NCBI GenBank assembly: GCA_016937015.1
Contig: JAFGWT010000003.1
Location: forward strand, 1 to 35,341
Length of the DNA: 35,341 nt
Direction of reading: 5' to 3'
Source of the DNA: Deltaproteobacteria bacterium
GTDB lineage: Bacteria > Myxococcota_A > Polyangia > JAAYKL01
This document shows positions 1 through 8,241 of this stretch, in pieces; the first letter of the stretch is position 1, and each line of letters starts with the position of its first letter. The notes under the pieces were generated by a model. That model worked only from the letters and a program-made list of their open reading frames with translations, made no database searches and had not been told where the DNA came from. The translations under genes were made by a program, and so were the position numbers.

Positions 1-70
1 ATCACAAATTGAACGAAATGTCGATCTTCTGACTTGAAATTTCCAATGATTTCGTGTGGTTTAAACTGAT

Positions 71-88
71 CGCCGCTCTAGAGCGGCG
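71..88. repeat. 18-bp perfect palindrome
   Basis: The sequence reads CGCCGCTCTAGAGCGGCG, which equals its own reverse complement. It lies about 180 bp downstream of the lon stop codon. On the minus strand it is followed by a short T-rich stretch, so it could be part of a lon transcription terminator, but there is no proper U-run. It could equally be a protein-binding site or the edge of the repeat-like segment that follows. Confidence 0.5.
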
Positions 89-99
89 TTCGGTTTGGG

Positions 100-245
100 T
101 ACATCAGCGAAATTGCGGGAATACGAGCTGCTTTGCTGCGCGCCCGCAAGGCCCGACCGAGGTGTAGCCTTAGCTACATCGACCGAGGGACTGAGGACGA
201 AAGCACAAAGCTGCCGAATTACTGCGGTTGCAGCAAGGAGTCGAA
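100..245. repeat. Repeat-like, hairpin-rich non-coding segment
   Basis: This stretch has no convincing gene on either strand. It contains a perfect hairpin TGTAGC-CTTA-GCTACA at 163-178, flanked by a direct repeat GACCGAGG at 155-162 and 181-188. A GCTGC...GCAGC pairing lies around 210-235. The regular stem and repeat layout suggests a dispersed intergenic repeat or a structured 3' untranslated region rather than decayed coding DNA. Copy number in the genome cannot be judged from this window. Confidence 0.4.
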
Positions 246-267
246 CCGGTCGCCGTTCCGGAAGGTC

Positions 268-2715
268 TCAAAGCTTAAGCGCTTCTCCAAGCACATCAGC
301 GTAGGTTTTGGCGTAAACGAATTTGAGCCCTTTAATGGTATGAGCCGGAATTTCCGCCACGTCCTTGCGATTGTCGTAGGGCACAATCACGGTCTGTACA
401 CCGGCTGCCTGGGCAGCCAGCACCTTGTCCCGAATCCCCCCCACAGGCAACACATCCCCCGAGAGCGTCATTTCCCCGGTCATCGCGATTCGGCCTTTGG
501 GCTTCACCCCGCGTTTGCCGGCAAGCAGCGATACCAGCGCACTTGTAATGGTCACCCCCGCCGATGGACCATCCTTGGGGACCGCGCCAGCGGGAAAGTG
601 CACATGTAAATCCTCTTTTTCAAAAATGTGGTAATCAACATTCAGCATTTTGTGGTTCGCCCGAATGTACGATGCCGCGATGTCAACGGATTCCCGCATC
701 ACCTCCCCCAGATGGCCCGTCACCTGAAACCGGCCCTTGCCCGGCATGCGCGTGGTCTCGATACGCAAAATGTCGCCCCCCACCGGTGTCCACGCCAGGC
801 CCACCGCTGTCCCCACCTTTGGACTGCGTAAAGATTCCTTATTGACGCGCCGCCCCCCCAGATAGTCCGGCAGAGACTTGTGGGTCACCACGACTTTTCG
901 TTTCACTTCTCCGGATGCGACCCGTGCAGCCACCTTTCGGCACACCCGACCCACCGCACGCTCGAGGTTTCGTACGCCCGCTTCGGCAGTCCACCCCTCA
1001 ACAATGGAATGCAACACCGGACGCCCAAACGCAATTTGCGACGGTTTCAACCCATTTGCATCAATCTGCCTTGGCACCAGATGCCGCTCCGCGATGGACA
1101 CTTTTTCGTCCATAATGTAGCCGGGTATGTCGACCACCTCCATGCGGTCCAGCAATGGCCCCGGAATATTGGCCTTGACATTGGCAGTGCAAATAAACAT
1201 CACGTGTGATAAATCAAACGGAATATCCAGATAGTGATCCAGAAACGCATGATTCTGTGCCGGATCCAATACCTCCAGCATGGCACTTGACGGATCGCCG
1301 CTAATGGAATTGCTGCCCAGTTTGTCGATTTCATCGAGCATAAAAATGGGATTGCGCACCTCGACGGATTTCAGTCCCTGCAATATCTTACCCGGCATGG
1401 CGCCGATATAAGTGCGTCGATGCCCTTTGATTTCGGCTTCATCACGCATACCGCCCAGACTGAAACGATAAAATTTCCGCCCCAGACATCGCGCAATCGA
1501 TTGCCCCAGACTCGTTTTGCCCACGCCGGGCGGTCCCGCAAAACAGAGCAATGCGCCCTTGCGCTCCGGTTTCAGCTTTTTCACAGCCAGAAACTCAATG
1601 ATGCGCTCCTTCACTTCCTTGAGACCGTAGTGGTCCTCATCGAGAATGTTGCGCGCCAGCTGCAAATCGCCCGAATCCATGGTTTCCGATGACCAGGGCA
1701 GAGAAATAATCCAGTCCAGGTAAGTGTGAATCACGTTGTATTCGGGCGACTCAGGATTCAGCACCTCCAGCCGCTTGAGTTCCTTGCGCGCCCGTTTGGC
1801 CGCTTCTTCGGGAATGCCTTCCTGTTCAATTTTCTCTTCGAGTTCCCGGGTCAGCAGATCTTTCTGGTCGACCTCCTCACCCAGTTCCCGTCGGATGGCT
1901 TTCAGCTGTTCGCGCAAGTAATACTCTCGCTGGGTCTTCTCCACCTTTTCGCGAATATCGTCCCGAATGCGACCGGCCAGCCGCGCCAGCTCCAGTTCCC
2001 GGGTAAGCGCCTCAGCAACGATGGCCAGTCGCTTTTCCACCCGAAGCTCAGTCAGCAGGCCAAATCGTTCCTCCCTGGGCAGGTCGATATGCGCCGCCAC
2101 AAAATCAGTCAGTTGCGCCGGCCCATCCAGATTGGCCGCAGCGACATTAAAGCCCTCGGGCAACCCAGGGATTTCCTTGAACAGTTCCTGCAACGACATG
2201 CGGGCGGCCCGCCACAGCGCCTTATTGGCCTTGGTATCCCGATAGGTGTCGGTGGGATATTCCACTTTGGCGATTAAAAATGGTTTGGTCCGAATATATC
2301 GGGTAAGTCGCACCCGCGCCATGCACTCCACCACCACAGACCGATTGCCGTCAGGCAGATTCAGCATTTTCAGCGCGCGGCCAATGACCCCAAACGTGGC
2401 GACGTCCCTTGGCTCTGGAGTGGGTATTTCCTCCACTTCGTTGGGCAGCGGATCAATCCGGGGAATCAATGCGATATACGGTCCCTGGGTCATGGCAAAT
2501 TCCACCGCATTCTGAGAACTTGACGATTCCAGCACCATCGGAATGGTCATGCCAGGAAACAGGATGTTGTCGTTCAGAGGAACCACGATAAGTGTCGATG
2601 GACGATGTCTGTCCGGCTGAATCTCGGTCGAATCACTGCTTCGCTCGCTATCCGGAAGGGTAACTGGGTTGCCGTCATCATCAAGAAGTATGGTTCTGTT
2701 GTCTTTTTCGCTCAT
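268..2715 (-). CDS. lon: ATP-dependent protease Lon
   Basis: Cytoplasmic AAA+ serine protease that degrades misfolded and regulatory proteins. The order is an N-terminal LON substrate-binding domain (begins about residue 40, STLIVVPLNDNILFPGM), a coiled linker, an AAA+ module with Walker A GPPGVGKT (about 394-401) and Walker B FMLDEIDK (about 458-465), and a C-terminal S16 protease domain. The catalytic Ser is in PKDGPSAG (about 718) and the Lys in GGIRDK (about 764). I chose the ATG at 2715 because GGAG sits 9 nt upstream; an in-frame ATG at 2742 would add nine residues. At 815 aa it has normal family length, and all key residues are present. It follows fliP on the same strand but has its own promoter-like sequence. 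Confidence 0.97.
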   Translation of the reverse strand: MSEKDNRTILLDDDGNPVTLPDSERSSDSTEIQPDRHRPSTLIVVPLNDNILFPGMTIPMVLESSSSQNAVEFAMTQGPYIALIPRIDPLPNEVEEIPTPEPRDVATFGVIGRALKMLNLPDGNRSVVVECMARVRLTRYIRTKPFLIAKVEYPTDTYRDTKANKALWRAARMSLQELFKEIPGLPEGFNVAAANLDGPAQLTDFVAAHIDLPREERFGLLTELRVEKRLAIVAEALTRELELARLAGRIRDDIREKVEKTQREYYLREQLKAIRRELGEEVDQKDLLTRELEEKIEQEGIPEEAAKRARKELKRLEVLNPESPEYNVIHTYLDWIISLPWSSETMDSGDLQLARNILDEDHYGLKEVKERIIEFLAVKKLKPERKGALLCFAGPPGVGKTSLGQSIARCLGRKFYRFSLGGMRDEAEIKGHRRTYIGAMPGKILQGLKSVEVRNPIFMLDEIDKLGSNSISGDPSSAMLEVLDPAQNHAFLDHYLDIPFDLSHVMFICTANVKANIPGPLLDRMEVVDIPGYIMDEKVSIAERHLVPRQIDANGLKPSQIAFGRPVLHSIVEGWTAEAGVRNLERAVGRVCRKVAARVASGEVKRKVVVTHKSLPDYLGGRRVNKESLRSPKVGTAVGLAWTPVGGDILRIETTRMPGKGRFQVTGHLGEVMRESVDIAASYIRANHKMLNVDYHIFEKEDLHVHFPAGAVPKDGPSAGVTITSALVSLLAGKRGVKPKGRIAMTGEMTLSGDVLPVGGIRDKVLAAQAAGVQTVIVPYDNRKDVAEIPAHTIKGLKFVYAKTYADVLGEALKL

Positions 2716-2801
2716 TTCGGCTGTCTCCAAATAATGCTGCATTCGTTATATGGCGGGGTCCCCCCTGCCGAACTTCTAACGTTTTCAGTGTACTAATGCC
2801 T

Positions 2802-2830
2802 ATTTGAATTTCCGATGACGTAAATGTCAA
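2802..2830 (-). promoter_or_regulatory. Sigma-70-type promoter candidate for lon
   Basis: Read on the minus strand there is a perfect -35 box TTGACA (2830-2825), a 17-bp spacer and a -10 box TCAAAT (2807-2802), which matches the TATAAT consensus at four of six positions. Transcription would begin near 2795 and give lon a leader of about 80 nt. The site lies just beyond the fliP stop codon, so lon probably does not depend on read-through. Confidence 0.5.
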
Positions 2831-2832
2831 GT

Positions 2833-3525
2833 TTACGCTGTGTTATAAGACAGGATTAACGCATTTATCAGGAGATGCCAGCCATCAGCTGCAATAAAGA
2901 GCAATAATTTCATCGGTAACGCCACTGTCATGGCAGGCATGGTCGACAGTCCAAGCGCCGTCAGGGTGTTGGCCACAATGAAGTCCACCACCAGAAACGG
3001 AATCAGTATCATCACACCAAGGACAAACGCCTCCACCAGCTCATTCGATGCATACGCCACCAGCAGCACTCGCACCGACACCGATGTATCGGTTGCTGTG
3101 GCCGATTTCGATTTGTCGAGATTCCCGAAAAATGTCAGTTCATCCTCGGGGGTGTTTTTCCTTAAAAATTTTATCAGCGGTGGAGACATGGCACTGTACA
3201 CGGCTCTCGCCCTGTCGAACAGCTGTTCATGCTCAGTCTCGGCTTCTGCATCGGCGCTCCCTTTGGCCCTGGCGTGACTGGTGAATGCCGGCAGCGGGGT
3301 ATCCAGCATCTCATCGATAACCGGTCCCATAATAAATAAGGTCACCACCATCGCCAGTGCCGTCACCACCCCGACAGGAATGATGCCCTGGCCGCCAATG
3401 GCGTTTTTGGCAATCCCCAGCACCACCGCGACTTTTGCAAAGGATGTACAGGCGATCACCGCAAACGGTATCACCGCCAGCAGCATCACCACACCGAAAT
3501 GTGCCATCCAGCCATTATCACTCAT
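2833..3525 (-). CDS. fliP: FliP/SctR-family type III export gate protein
   Basis: Integral inner-membrane protein of the export gate used by flagella and type III secretion systems. Family signatures are an N-terminal helix leading into IPFAVIACTSFAKVAVVL, the segment FIMGPVIDEML, and a C-terminal pair of helices ending in AADGWHLLINALILSY. The central loop is charged and unusual (HARAKGSADAEAETEHEQ). There is no cleavable signal peptide, which flagellar FliP normally has. Lys follows TSFA, where flagellar FliP usually has Arg (TSFTR), so the protein is somewhat SctR-like. The FliO-like gene overlapping its start and the nearby flagellin favour a flagellar role. FliQ and FliR, the usual partners, do not follow; lon does. 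Confidence 0.85.
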   Translation of the reverse strand: MSDNGWMAHFGVVMLLAVIPFAVIACTSFAKVAVVLGIAKNAIGGQGIIPVGVVTALAMVVTLFIMGPVIDEMLDTPLPAFTSHARAKGSADAEAETEHEQLFDRARAVYSAMSPPLIKFLRKNTPEDELTFFGNLDKSKSATATDTSVSVRVLLVAYASNELVEAFVLGVMILIPFLVVDFIVANTLTALGLSTMPAMTVALPMKLLLFIAADGWHLLINALILSYNTA

Positions 3526-3832
3526 CGACGTTCACCTGTGGTGCATCGCGTTCAACAAGCAGTGTCATTTGGTTATCGGTCACCCCCACAATCAGCTCCC
3601 GTTCATCCAGCTGTACCAAAAAAATCTGAGCTCTGGGCGAAAGGGGCAACCGGGACACAATGCGCATGCGGGATGTATTGCCTGCCATTTTCAAGCCAGG
3701 CTTCAGATACCTCACAGCAAGAAATGCAAGACCGGCAAACAGCAACAGAATAAGCAGCGTCATTCCCAGCTGCAGCCAAAGTCCGGCCAGCGACACACTT
3801 TTGGCGGCTAAGATTCCCATAATGGCAGACAC
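3518..3832 (-). CDS. fliO: FliO-like flagellar biosynthesis protein
   Basis: Small bitopic membrane protein of 104 aa. A hydrophobic segment (LWLQLGMTLLILLLFAGLAF, about residues 18-37) is followed by a basic stretch and a short soluble domain. Its pattern RIVSRLPLSPRAQIFLVQL...ELIVGVT is typical of FliO, which helps FliP assemble. The gene starts with GTG at 3832, and an ATG at 3820 is an alternative; neither has a strong ribosome binding site. Its end overlaps the fliP start by 8 nt, implying translational coupling. FliO sequences are poorly conserved, so the name rests on the domain pattern plus the neighbour. Confidence 0.75.
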   Translation of the reverse strand: MSAIMGILAAKSVSLAGLWLQLGMTLLILLLFAGLAFLAVRYLKPGLKMAGNTSRMRIVSRLPLSPRAQIFLVQLDERELIVGVTDNQMTLLVERDAPQVNVDE

Positions 3833-4018
3833 GGTACAAACAGAGCGGCACTTAGTAAACAGAAAAGTCTCAGGCTTAAAAAACAGGGTCAGAAACAGAC
3901 CGATATTTTGTCAGGAGGTAAAAAAAGACACCCCATGTTTATATGCTAATATTATGGCAAACGCCGTATTCAACTGGTATTATCGAATCTTATCAGGATT
4001 TCTTTAGCAGGAAATTCG

Positions 4019-4035
4019 AGGCACAGGATTTGCAA
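4019..4035 (+). promoter_or_regulatory. Sigma-54 promoter of the flagellin gene
   Basis: The sequence AGGCACAGGATTTGCAA has the required -24 GG (4020-4021) and -12 GC (4032-4033) dinucleotides exactly 10 nt apart. It matches the TGGCAC-N5-TTGC consensus at nearly every position. Transcription would start near 4045, about 37 nt before the flagellin ATG. Sigma-54 control of flagellin is common, and a sigma-54 activator gene lies in this window at 30376-31779. Confidence 0.8.
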
Positions 4036-4081
4036 ATATAGGTACACGGCGAATTTTAACTACGGAAGGTTAGGTAAAGCC

Positions 4082-4918
4082 ATGGCGATCAAAATCAACA
4101 CAAACATTCCTGCCATTAACGCGCAGGGCACCCTGGAGAAATCCAACAGCCTGCTGGCCAGTAATCTTGCCAAACTGTCTTCCGGCAAGCGGCTTGTCAC
4201 TGCAAAAGATGGTGCTGCTGAGCTGGCCATCTCCGAAAAGCTGATGGCGCAGCTCCGCAGTCTCAATCAGGCGCAGCGAAATACCATGGACGGCATCTCA
4301 ATGATTCAGACTGCAGATGGCGCCACAGGTGAAATGACTGATGGCATTGCAAGAATGCGGGAACTGGCCGTCCAGGCGGCCAACGGCACCCTCTCCGACA
4401 GCGACCGCGCAATGATTATGGAAGAATACAGCGCCATTCGGAGCGAGATTGACCGTACCGCTGCCACCACCGAGTTTAACGGTCAAAAGCTGCTCGATGG
4501 CTCGGCGGATGTCCGGATTCAGGTGGGCGCGCGCAGTGGCGACGATCAGACCACAGGCATAAAGATTGGCGCCCTGAACACTGCGACACTTGGGGACGAG
4601 AAAACGACAGTAGCGGATACGAACGTCCTGACGCAACAGGACGCAATGGCTGCCCTTGATGCGCTGGATGGCGCGATGAACCAGATTTCAACGGTCCGAG
4701 GCGAACTGGGGGCCAAACAAAATACCCTCACCAGCACCATGACCAATCTTGCAGTGGAACGGGAAAACATCGCGTCAGCCAACAGCCGCATCGCCGATGT
4801 TGATGTTGCGCAGGAAACCGCTGATCTGGCGAAAAATCAGATTCTTAATCAGGCGGGCACATCTGTGCTGGCACAGGCAAACCAACTGCCAGCCATGGCC
4901 ATCGCCCTGATCGGATAG
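4082..4918 (+). CDS. fliC: Flagellin
   Basis: Secreted subunit of the flagellar filament. The N-terminal D0/D1 region (MAIKINTNIPAINAQ, LAKLSSGKRL) and C-terminal D1/D0 region (ENIASANSRIADVDVAQETADL ending QANQLPAMAIALIG) are clearly flagellin. ELAVQAANGT is in the conserved D1 segment. At 278 aa it is short: the central variable D2/D3 part is reduced to about 50 residues. The usual motif AxDDAAGLAIS reads AKDGAAELAIS here. GGAAGG lies upstream of the ATG, and a sigma-54 promoter precedes it. No FliS, FliD or second flagellin gene follows in this window. Confidence 0.95.
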   Translation: MAIKINTNIPAINAQGTLEKSNSLLASNLAKLSSGKRLVTAKDGAAELAISEKLMAQLRSLNQAQRNTMDGISMIQTADGATGEMTDGIARMRELAVQAANGTLSDSDRAMIMEEYSAIRSEIDRTAATTEFNGQKLLDGSADVRIQVGARSGDDQTTGIKIGALNTATLGDEKTTVADTNVLTQQDAMAALDALDGAMNQISTVRGELGAKQNTLTSTMTNLAVERENIASANSRIADVDVAQETADLAKNQILNQAGTSVLAQANQLPAMAIALIG

Positions 4919-4959
4919 CATTTCGGGAGAGCAGATCGAGTCCTGAACTTTCTGTTCGT

Positions 4960-5862
4960 TCAATCCGGATCCTTCCGTGACAGAATTTCAACCTTAACCC
5001 CTTCGACGACCCTGGCGTCATTCGCCGTTGCGCCATCTTTCCAATCATCCCCAGCGGTCCCGGATGGCGAACGGCGGGATTCCTGATATACATAGTAGCC
5101 ACGACCACCGGACTGTGGACGTCCACCAAACGGAAAGCCCCCAAACGGTGACCGGCCAAATGGGGAACCCGCATCATGCGCCCGACGGTATGCGTCCTGC
5201 ATCGCCGCAACACGCTCCTCCATACCCGCTGAAAAGAAAATAAACACCCCCACTGCCACAAGGGTCCACGGGCCCCGAATCAGTCCCCAGGCAATGCCCG
5301 CAATGGCCAGGTACTTACCGACGCTGGCCGCAATTTTTGTTGCTTTCAAGTGCGAGTACTTCATCGCCAGCAAGCCGCGAAATACGCGTCCACCATCCAT
5401 GGGCAGCGCGGGAATCAGGTTAAACGCCCCAAGCATAAAATTTATCTCTGATAAAAATACAAACAAACCGGTCAGCAATCCCAGAGACGGGACTGAATTG
5501 GCGCCAATGGCCATGCCATGAAATGCCCCCATCAAGGCGAACGAGACGAGTGGCCCTGCAAGGGCAATGACTATCTCGGGTTTCGGGCGCTGTGGAATAC
5601 TTCTCATCCGAGCCATACCGCCAATCGGCGTAAGAACAATATCCTCTGTATGAACCCCGTATCGTCTCCCCGTCAATGCATGTCCCAACTCGTGCAGCAG
5701 AATGGATCCAAAAAGCAAAACCGCCAGGGCCAGCACCAGCAGCCATCCAAGCGCCCCGGTATCCCCTGCGAAGGAATAGGCCAGAATCGGAATGAGCAGC
5801 ATACTGATATGCAATCGCACGGGAATGCCGAAAGCGGTGAATATTTTCCAGGACAGATTCAT
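4960..5862 (-). CDS. M50 site-2 protease family membrane metalloprotease
   Basis: Polytopic inner-membrane zinc protease of the SpoIVFB/Rv-type M50 family, expected to cut membrane-spanning substrates. The zinc motif HELGH is at residues 57-61, and the third ligand lies in NLIPALPMDGG (Asp156) in a later helix. About six hydrophobic segments fill residues 10-220. The C-terminal 80 residues are soluble and odd: a Phe/Gly-rich repeat (SPFGRSPFGGFPFGG) followed by a polar tail, with no CBS domain. It converges with flagellin and has no same-strand partner nearby, so its substrate (anti-sigma factor or other) cannot be inferred. Confidence 0.9.
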   Translation of the reverse strand: MNLSWKIFTAFGIPVRLHISMLLIPILAYSFAGDTGALGWLLVLALAVLLFGSILLHELGHALTGRRYGVHTEDIVLTPIGGMARMRSIPQRPKPEIVIALAGPLVSFALMGAFHGMAIGANSVPSLGLLTGLFVFLSEINFMLGAFNLIPALPMDGGRVFRGLLAMKYSHLKATKIAASVGKYLAIAGIAWGLIRGPWTLVAVGVFIFFSAGMEERVAAMQDAYRRAHDAGSPFGRSPFGGFPFGGRPQSGGRGYYVYQESRRSPSGTAGDDWKDGATANDARVVEGVKVEILSRKDPD

Positions 5863-6041
5863 GAGTAAGTTTTATCCTTTTTCAAAGGTTTCAATAAAGA
5901 TGTAATCACCCCCCACCCCGTTTCAAGCGTATCTCACATTTTACCGCATAATTCACGTTTTATAAATTCTGTCGCACATATGTCCAACGCCTGTTAAGTC
6001 GCATGAAAAAATACCGTTCTTAGCAGTAGTGTCCATTCTTT

Positions 6042-6060
6042 GGGCAGTCATCGGGCAGTC
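6042..6060. repeat. 8-bp direct repeat upstream of the REC-kinase gene
   Basis: GGGCAGTC occurs at 6042-6049 and 6053-6060, so the two copies repeat every 11 bp, about one helical turn. They lie about 75-95 bp before the ATG at 6136. This arrangement would suit a regulator binding one face of the helix, but no factor is suggested by the sequence. Confidence 0.35.
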
Positions 6061-6135
6061 GCCGATTCCAAAAGAGCTCTGTCGAGGTATTTCACCCCGG
6101 CATCGCGGTATGGTTCACTCGCATTTGGGGGGCAT

Positions 6136-7359
6136 ATGTTGAAAAAAGATATAATCAGGGTCCTGCTCATCGAAGACAGCATAATTATCCGCCGCATGGT
6201 CCGCAAAATGCTGAAAGGTGTCACATCATGTGATTTTGAAATCCATGACTGCGAAGATTTGACCACGGGCATCGCCAGGTTGCGGCATGATGATTTTGAC
6301 ATTGTCGTTCTGGACCTTTCTCTGCCCGAGAGTACCGGCGTTGAAACAGTGAGCAAAGTAAGGGCCATTGAGCCAGACATCCCCATTGTCGTTTTCACGG
6401 GAAGCGACGATGATACTCTTTCAATGGCAGCCATGCATCTTGGCGCGGATGATTATCTTCTGAAAAAAGAGGTTCAGCAGGGCTCCCTGCTCAGTCGCAC
6501 ATTACAATACACCATTCAGCAAAAAAAGGCCCAATTGGCACTTAATCGATACGCCATGGAAATGGAACGACTGGCGGAATCCCGCGCCCGACAGCTCATT
6601 CATCAGGATCGGCTGGCAGCGATTGGCACCATGTCTGCCGGCATTGCCCATGAAATTCGAGGCCCGCTGTCGTTTATATCCGACAACGTCCGCGCACTGT
6701 CTCAGCAGTGGGAGGAAATATCCGGGCTGCTTGCGGACTGCCAAAATCGCTTATCCGACGACGACATTTCTTATTACATAAAAGAAACCCCAGGCATATT
6801 TACAGATATATTCAACGGTATAGACAGGATCACTGATATCACCAACGGTCTGAAGACATTTTCAAGGCAGGGAAACACCGGGTTTTCAACCGTCGCCATC
6901 GAAGAATGTGTCGAAAACGCGTTAATGCTTTGCCGCAATCTGCTGAAATACGGTATCGAGATTGATCGAAATTTTAACACCCATGGCCTGCGTCTGCCAC
7001 TGCAACGGCAAAAGATTGAACAGGTTTTCGTCAATCTGTTTTACAACGCGGCCCAGGCCATGGAGAACCAGGGCGCGATCTCAATTTCAACTCAAATCGA
7101 GGAAGATTTGCTTAAAGTTGTCGTTTCCGATACAGGCCCCGGAATTCCTGAAGAGACACTGGATTCCATCTGGGAACCCTTTTTCACCACCAAACCCGAG
7201 GAGTCCGGAACCAGTCTGGGGCTTTCCATCTGCAAAGAGATCATCACCGCCCACGGTGGCACCATACACGCGGACAATTGGGAAAACGGTGCCCGCTTTT
7301 TGCTGTCTCTGCCAATTCAGCCTAGCCCCGATGACGAGGCTGAAGTGCCACGTGCCTGA
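6136..7359 (+). CDS. Soluble hybrid response regulator-histidine kinase
   Basis: Cytoplasmic two-component protein of 407 aa with no membrane segment. An N-terminal receiver domain has the acidic pair ED at 13-14 and phospho-acceptor Asp60 in VVLDLSLPES. A coiled linker follows, then a HisKA-type domain with His172 in GIAHEIRGPLSF and a HATPase_c domain with the N box (NLFYNAAQAM), G1 (DTGPGIPEE) and G2 (GTSLGLSICKE). This REC-first architecture suggests that the receiver controls the kinase on signal from another kinase. The start is at 6136, where a run of six G lies just upstream; an upstream TTG would add 32 unconvincing residues. No cognate regulator is adjacent. Confidence 0.9.
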   Translation: MLKKDIIRVLLIEDSIIIRRMVRKMLKGVTSCDFEIHDCEDLTTGIARLRHDDFDIVVLDLSLPESTGVETVSKVRAIEPDIPIVVFTGSDDDTLSMAAMHLGADDYLLKKEVQQGSLLSRTLQYTIQQKKAQLALNRYAMEMERLAESRARQLIHQDRLAAIGTMSAGIAHEIRGPLSFISDNVRALSQQWEEISGLLADCQNRLSDDDISYYIKETPGIFTDIFNGIDRITDITNGLKTFSRQGNTGFSTVAIEECVENALMLCRNLLKYGIEIDRNFNTHGLRLPLQRQKIEQVFVNLFYNAAQAMENQGAISISTQIEEDLLKVVVSDTGPGIPEETLDSIWEPFFTTKPEESGTSLGLSICKEIITAHGGTIHADNWENGARFLLSLPIQPSPDDEAEVPRA

Positions 7360-7458
7360 TAAAGTGACACACAAATCTGTTTAAAATGCTCAATATCGTG
7401 TATGACCTGCCTTTATTTTTACGCGGCATTCACTCGACGCCGCCCTGGGAGCGATAAT

Positions 7459-8241
7459 ATGTTCAGTTACGTGGATCTGAAAATCAGAGAACAGCTCAGA
7501 AGCGGAGATAAACTCATCTATCTGAATCAGGACGGCGAACAGGTCAGCGAAGACCACGACGGCACGCCGGTCATTTCACTGCTAGGCCCCATTCCAATGC
7601 CTGTCGCCGTAAATGGCCAGGAATTGCAACTCAACTGGTTCCCGTTTGTACGACGGGTTGAATTACGCCATGTGCTGGAGGCAGGAAAACAGGTCCAGCA
7701 AGGCAGTAAGGAAGCGCTTCGACTGCTGCTGCAGGAAAGCATGAGCGTCAACTCCATACTCACAACCGCAGATTTTGCACAGCAGCCATCCCCACTGGTA
7801 CGGATCCATTCGTGTTGCATGACCGGGGATGTCTTTGGGTCCATGAGATGTGAATGTGGTCCGCAACTGACGCTCGCATTTGAGCAAATTGCCAAATCCG
7901 GCGGCGCCATTGTATACATGTCAAGTCATGAGGGACGCGGCATTGGACTGTGGGCCAAAGCCATCACATATCTCCTGCAGGATGAGGGACAGGACACATA
8001 TCAGGCCAACGTTTCCCTTGGGCTGCCCGAGGATTCACGGGATTTCAGCGACGCCGCCATTGTTCTGAAATACATGCTGAAAGGAAAACCCATCCAGCTT
8101 ATGAGCAACAACCCAATTAAATTCAGACAGCTGGAAGAAGCCGGACAACCCATCCTCAAAGGCGTGCGACACGTAATAGGCATTGGCAGGTACAACGAGC
8201 GGTACATGAATTCAAAAAAAGAAAAAGGCCATAAAATCTGA
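7459..8241 (+). CDS. GTP cyclohydrolase II (RibA-like)
   Basis: Likely opens the imidazole ring of GTP, the first step of riboflavin synthesis. The core from residue 112 has the three zinc cysteines (C120, C131, C133 in SCCMTGDVFGSMRCECG), EGRGIGL at 158-164, LQDEGQDT with the expected Asp, and SNNPIK. It differs from standard RibA in a roughly 70-residue N-terminal extension that I do not recognise and in His157 where QEGRGIGL is usual. The start at 7459 has GGGAG 8 nt upstream; an earlier ATG at 7402 is less likely. No ribB, ribE or ribH is nearby, so it could serve a specialised pathway starting from GTP instead. Confidence 0.85.
   Translation: MFSYVDLKIREQLRSGDKLIYLNQDGEQVSEDHDGTPVISLLGPIPMPVAVNGQELQLNWFPFVRRVELRHVLEAGKQVQQGSKEALRLLLQESMSVNSILTTADFAQQPSPLVRIHSCCMTGDVFGSMRCECGPQLTLAFEQIAKSGGAIVYMSSHEGRGIGLWAKAITYLLQDEGQDTYQANVSLGLPEDSRDFSDAAIVLKYMLKGKPIQLMSNNPIKFRQLEEAGQPILKGVRHVIGIGRYNERYMNSKKEKGHKI

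Noticed and set aside
100-245. Possible tRNA gene near the palindromes
   Set aside because: The stems do not form a cloverleaf, and there is no T-loop GTTCGAATCC-like sequence at the proper distance.
1726-2277. Plus-strand frame inside lon
   Set aside because: Antisense to lon, low complexity, no start signal.
5863-6135. Start of the REC-kinase at 6040
   Set aside because: The extra residues begin with TTG, show no receiver-domain similarity, and the ATG at 6136 has a strong G-rich ribosome binding site.
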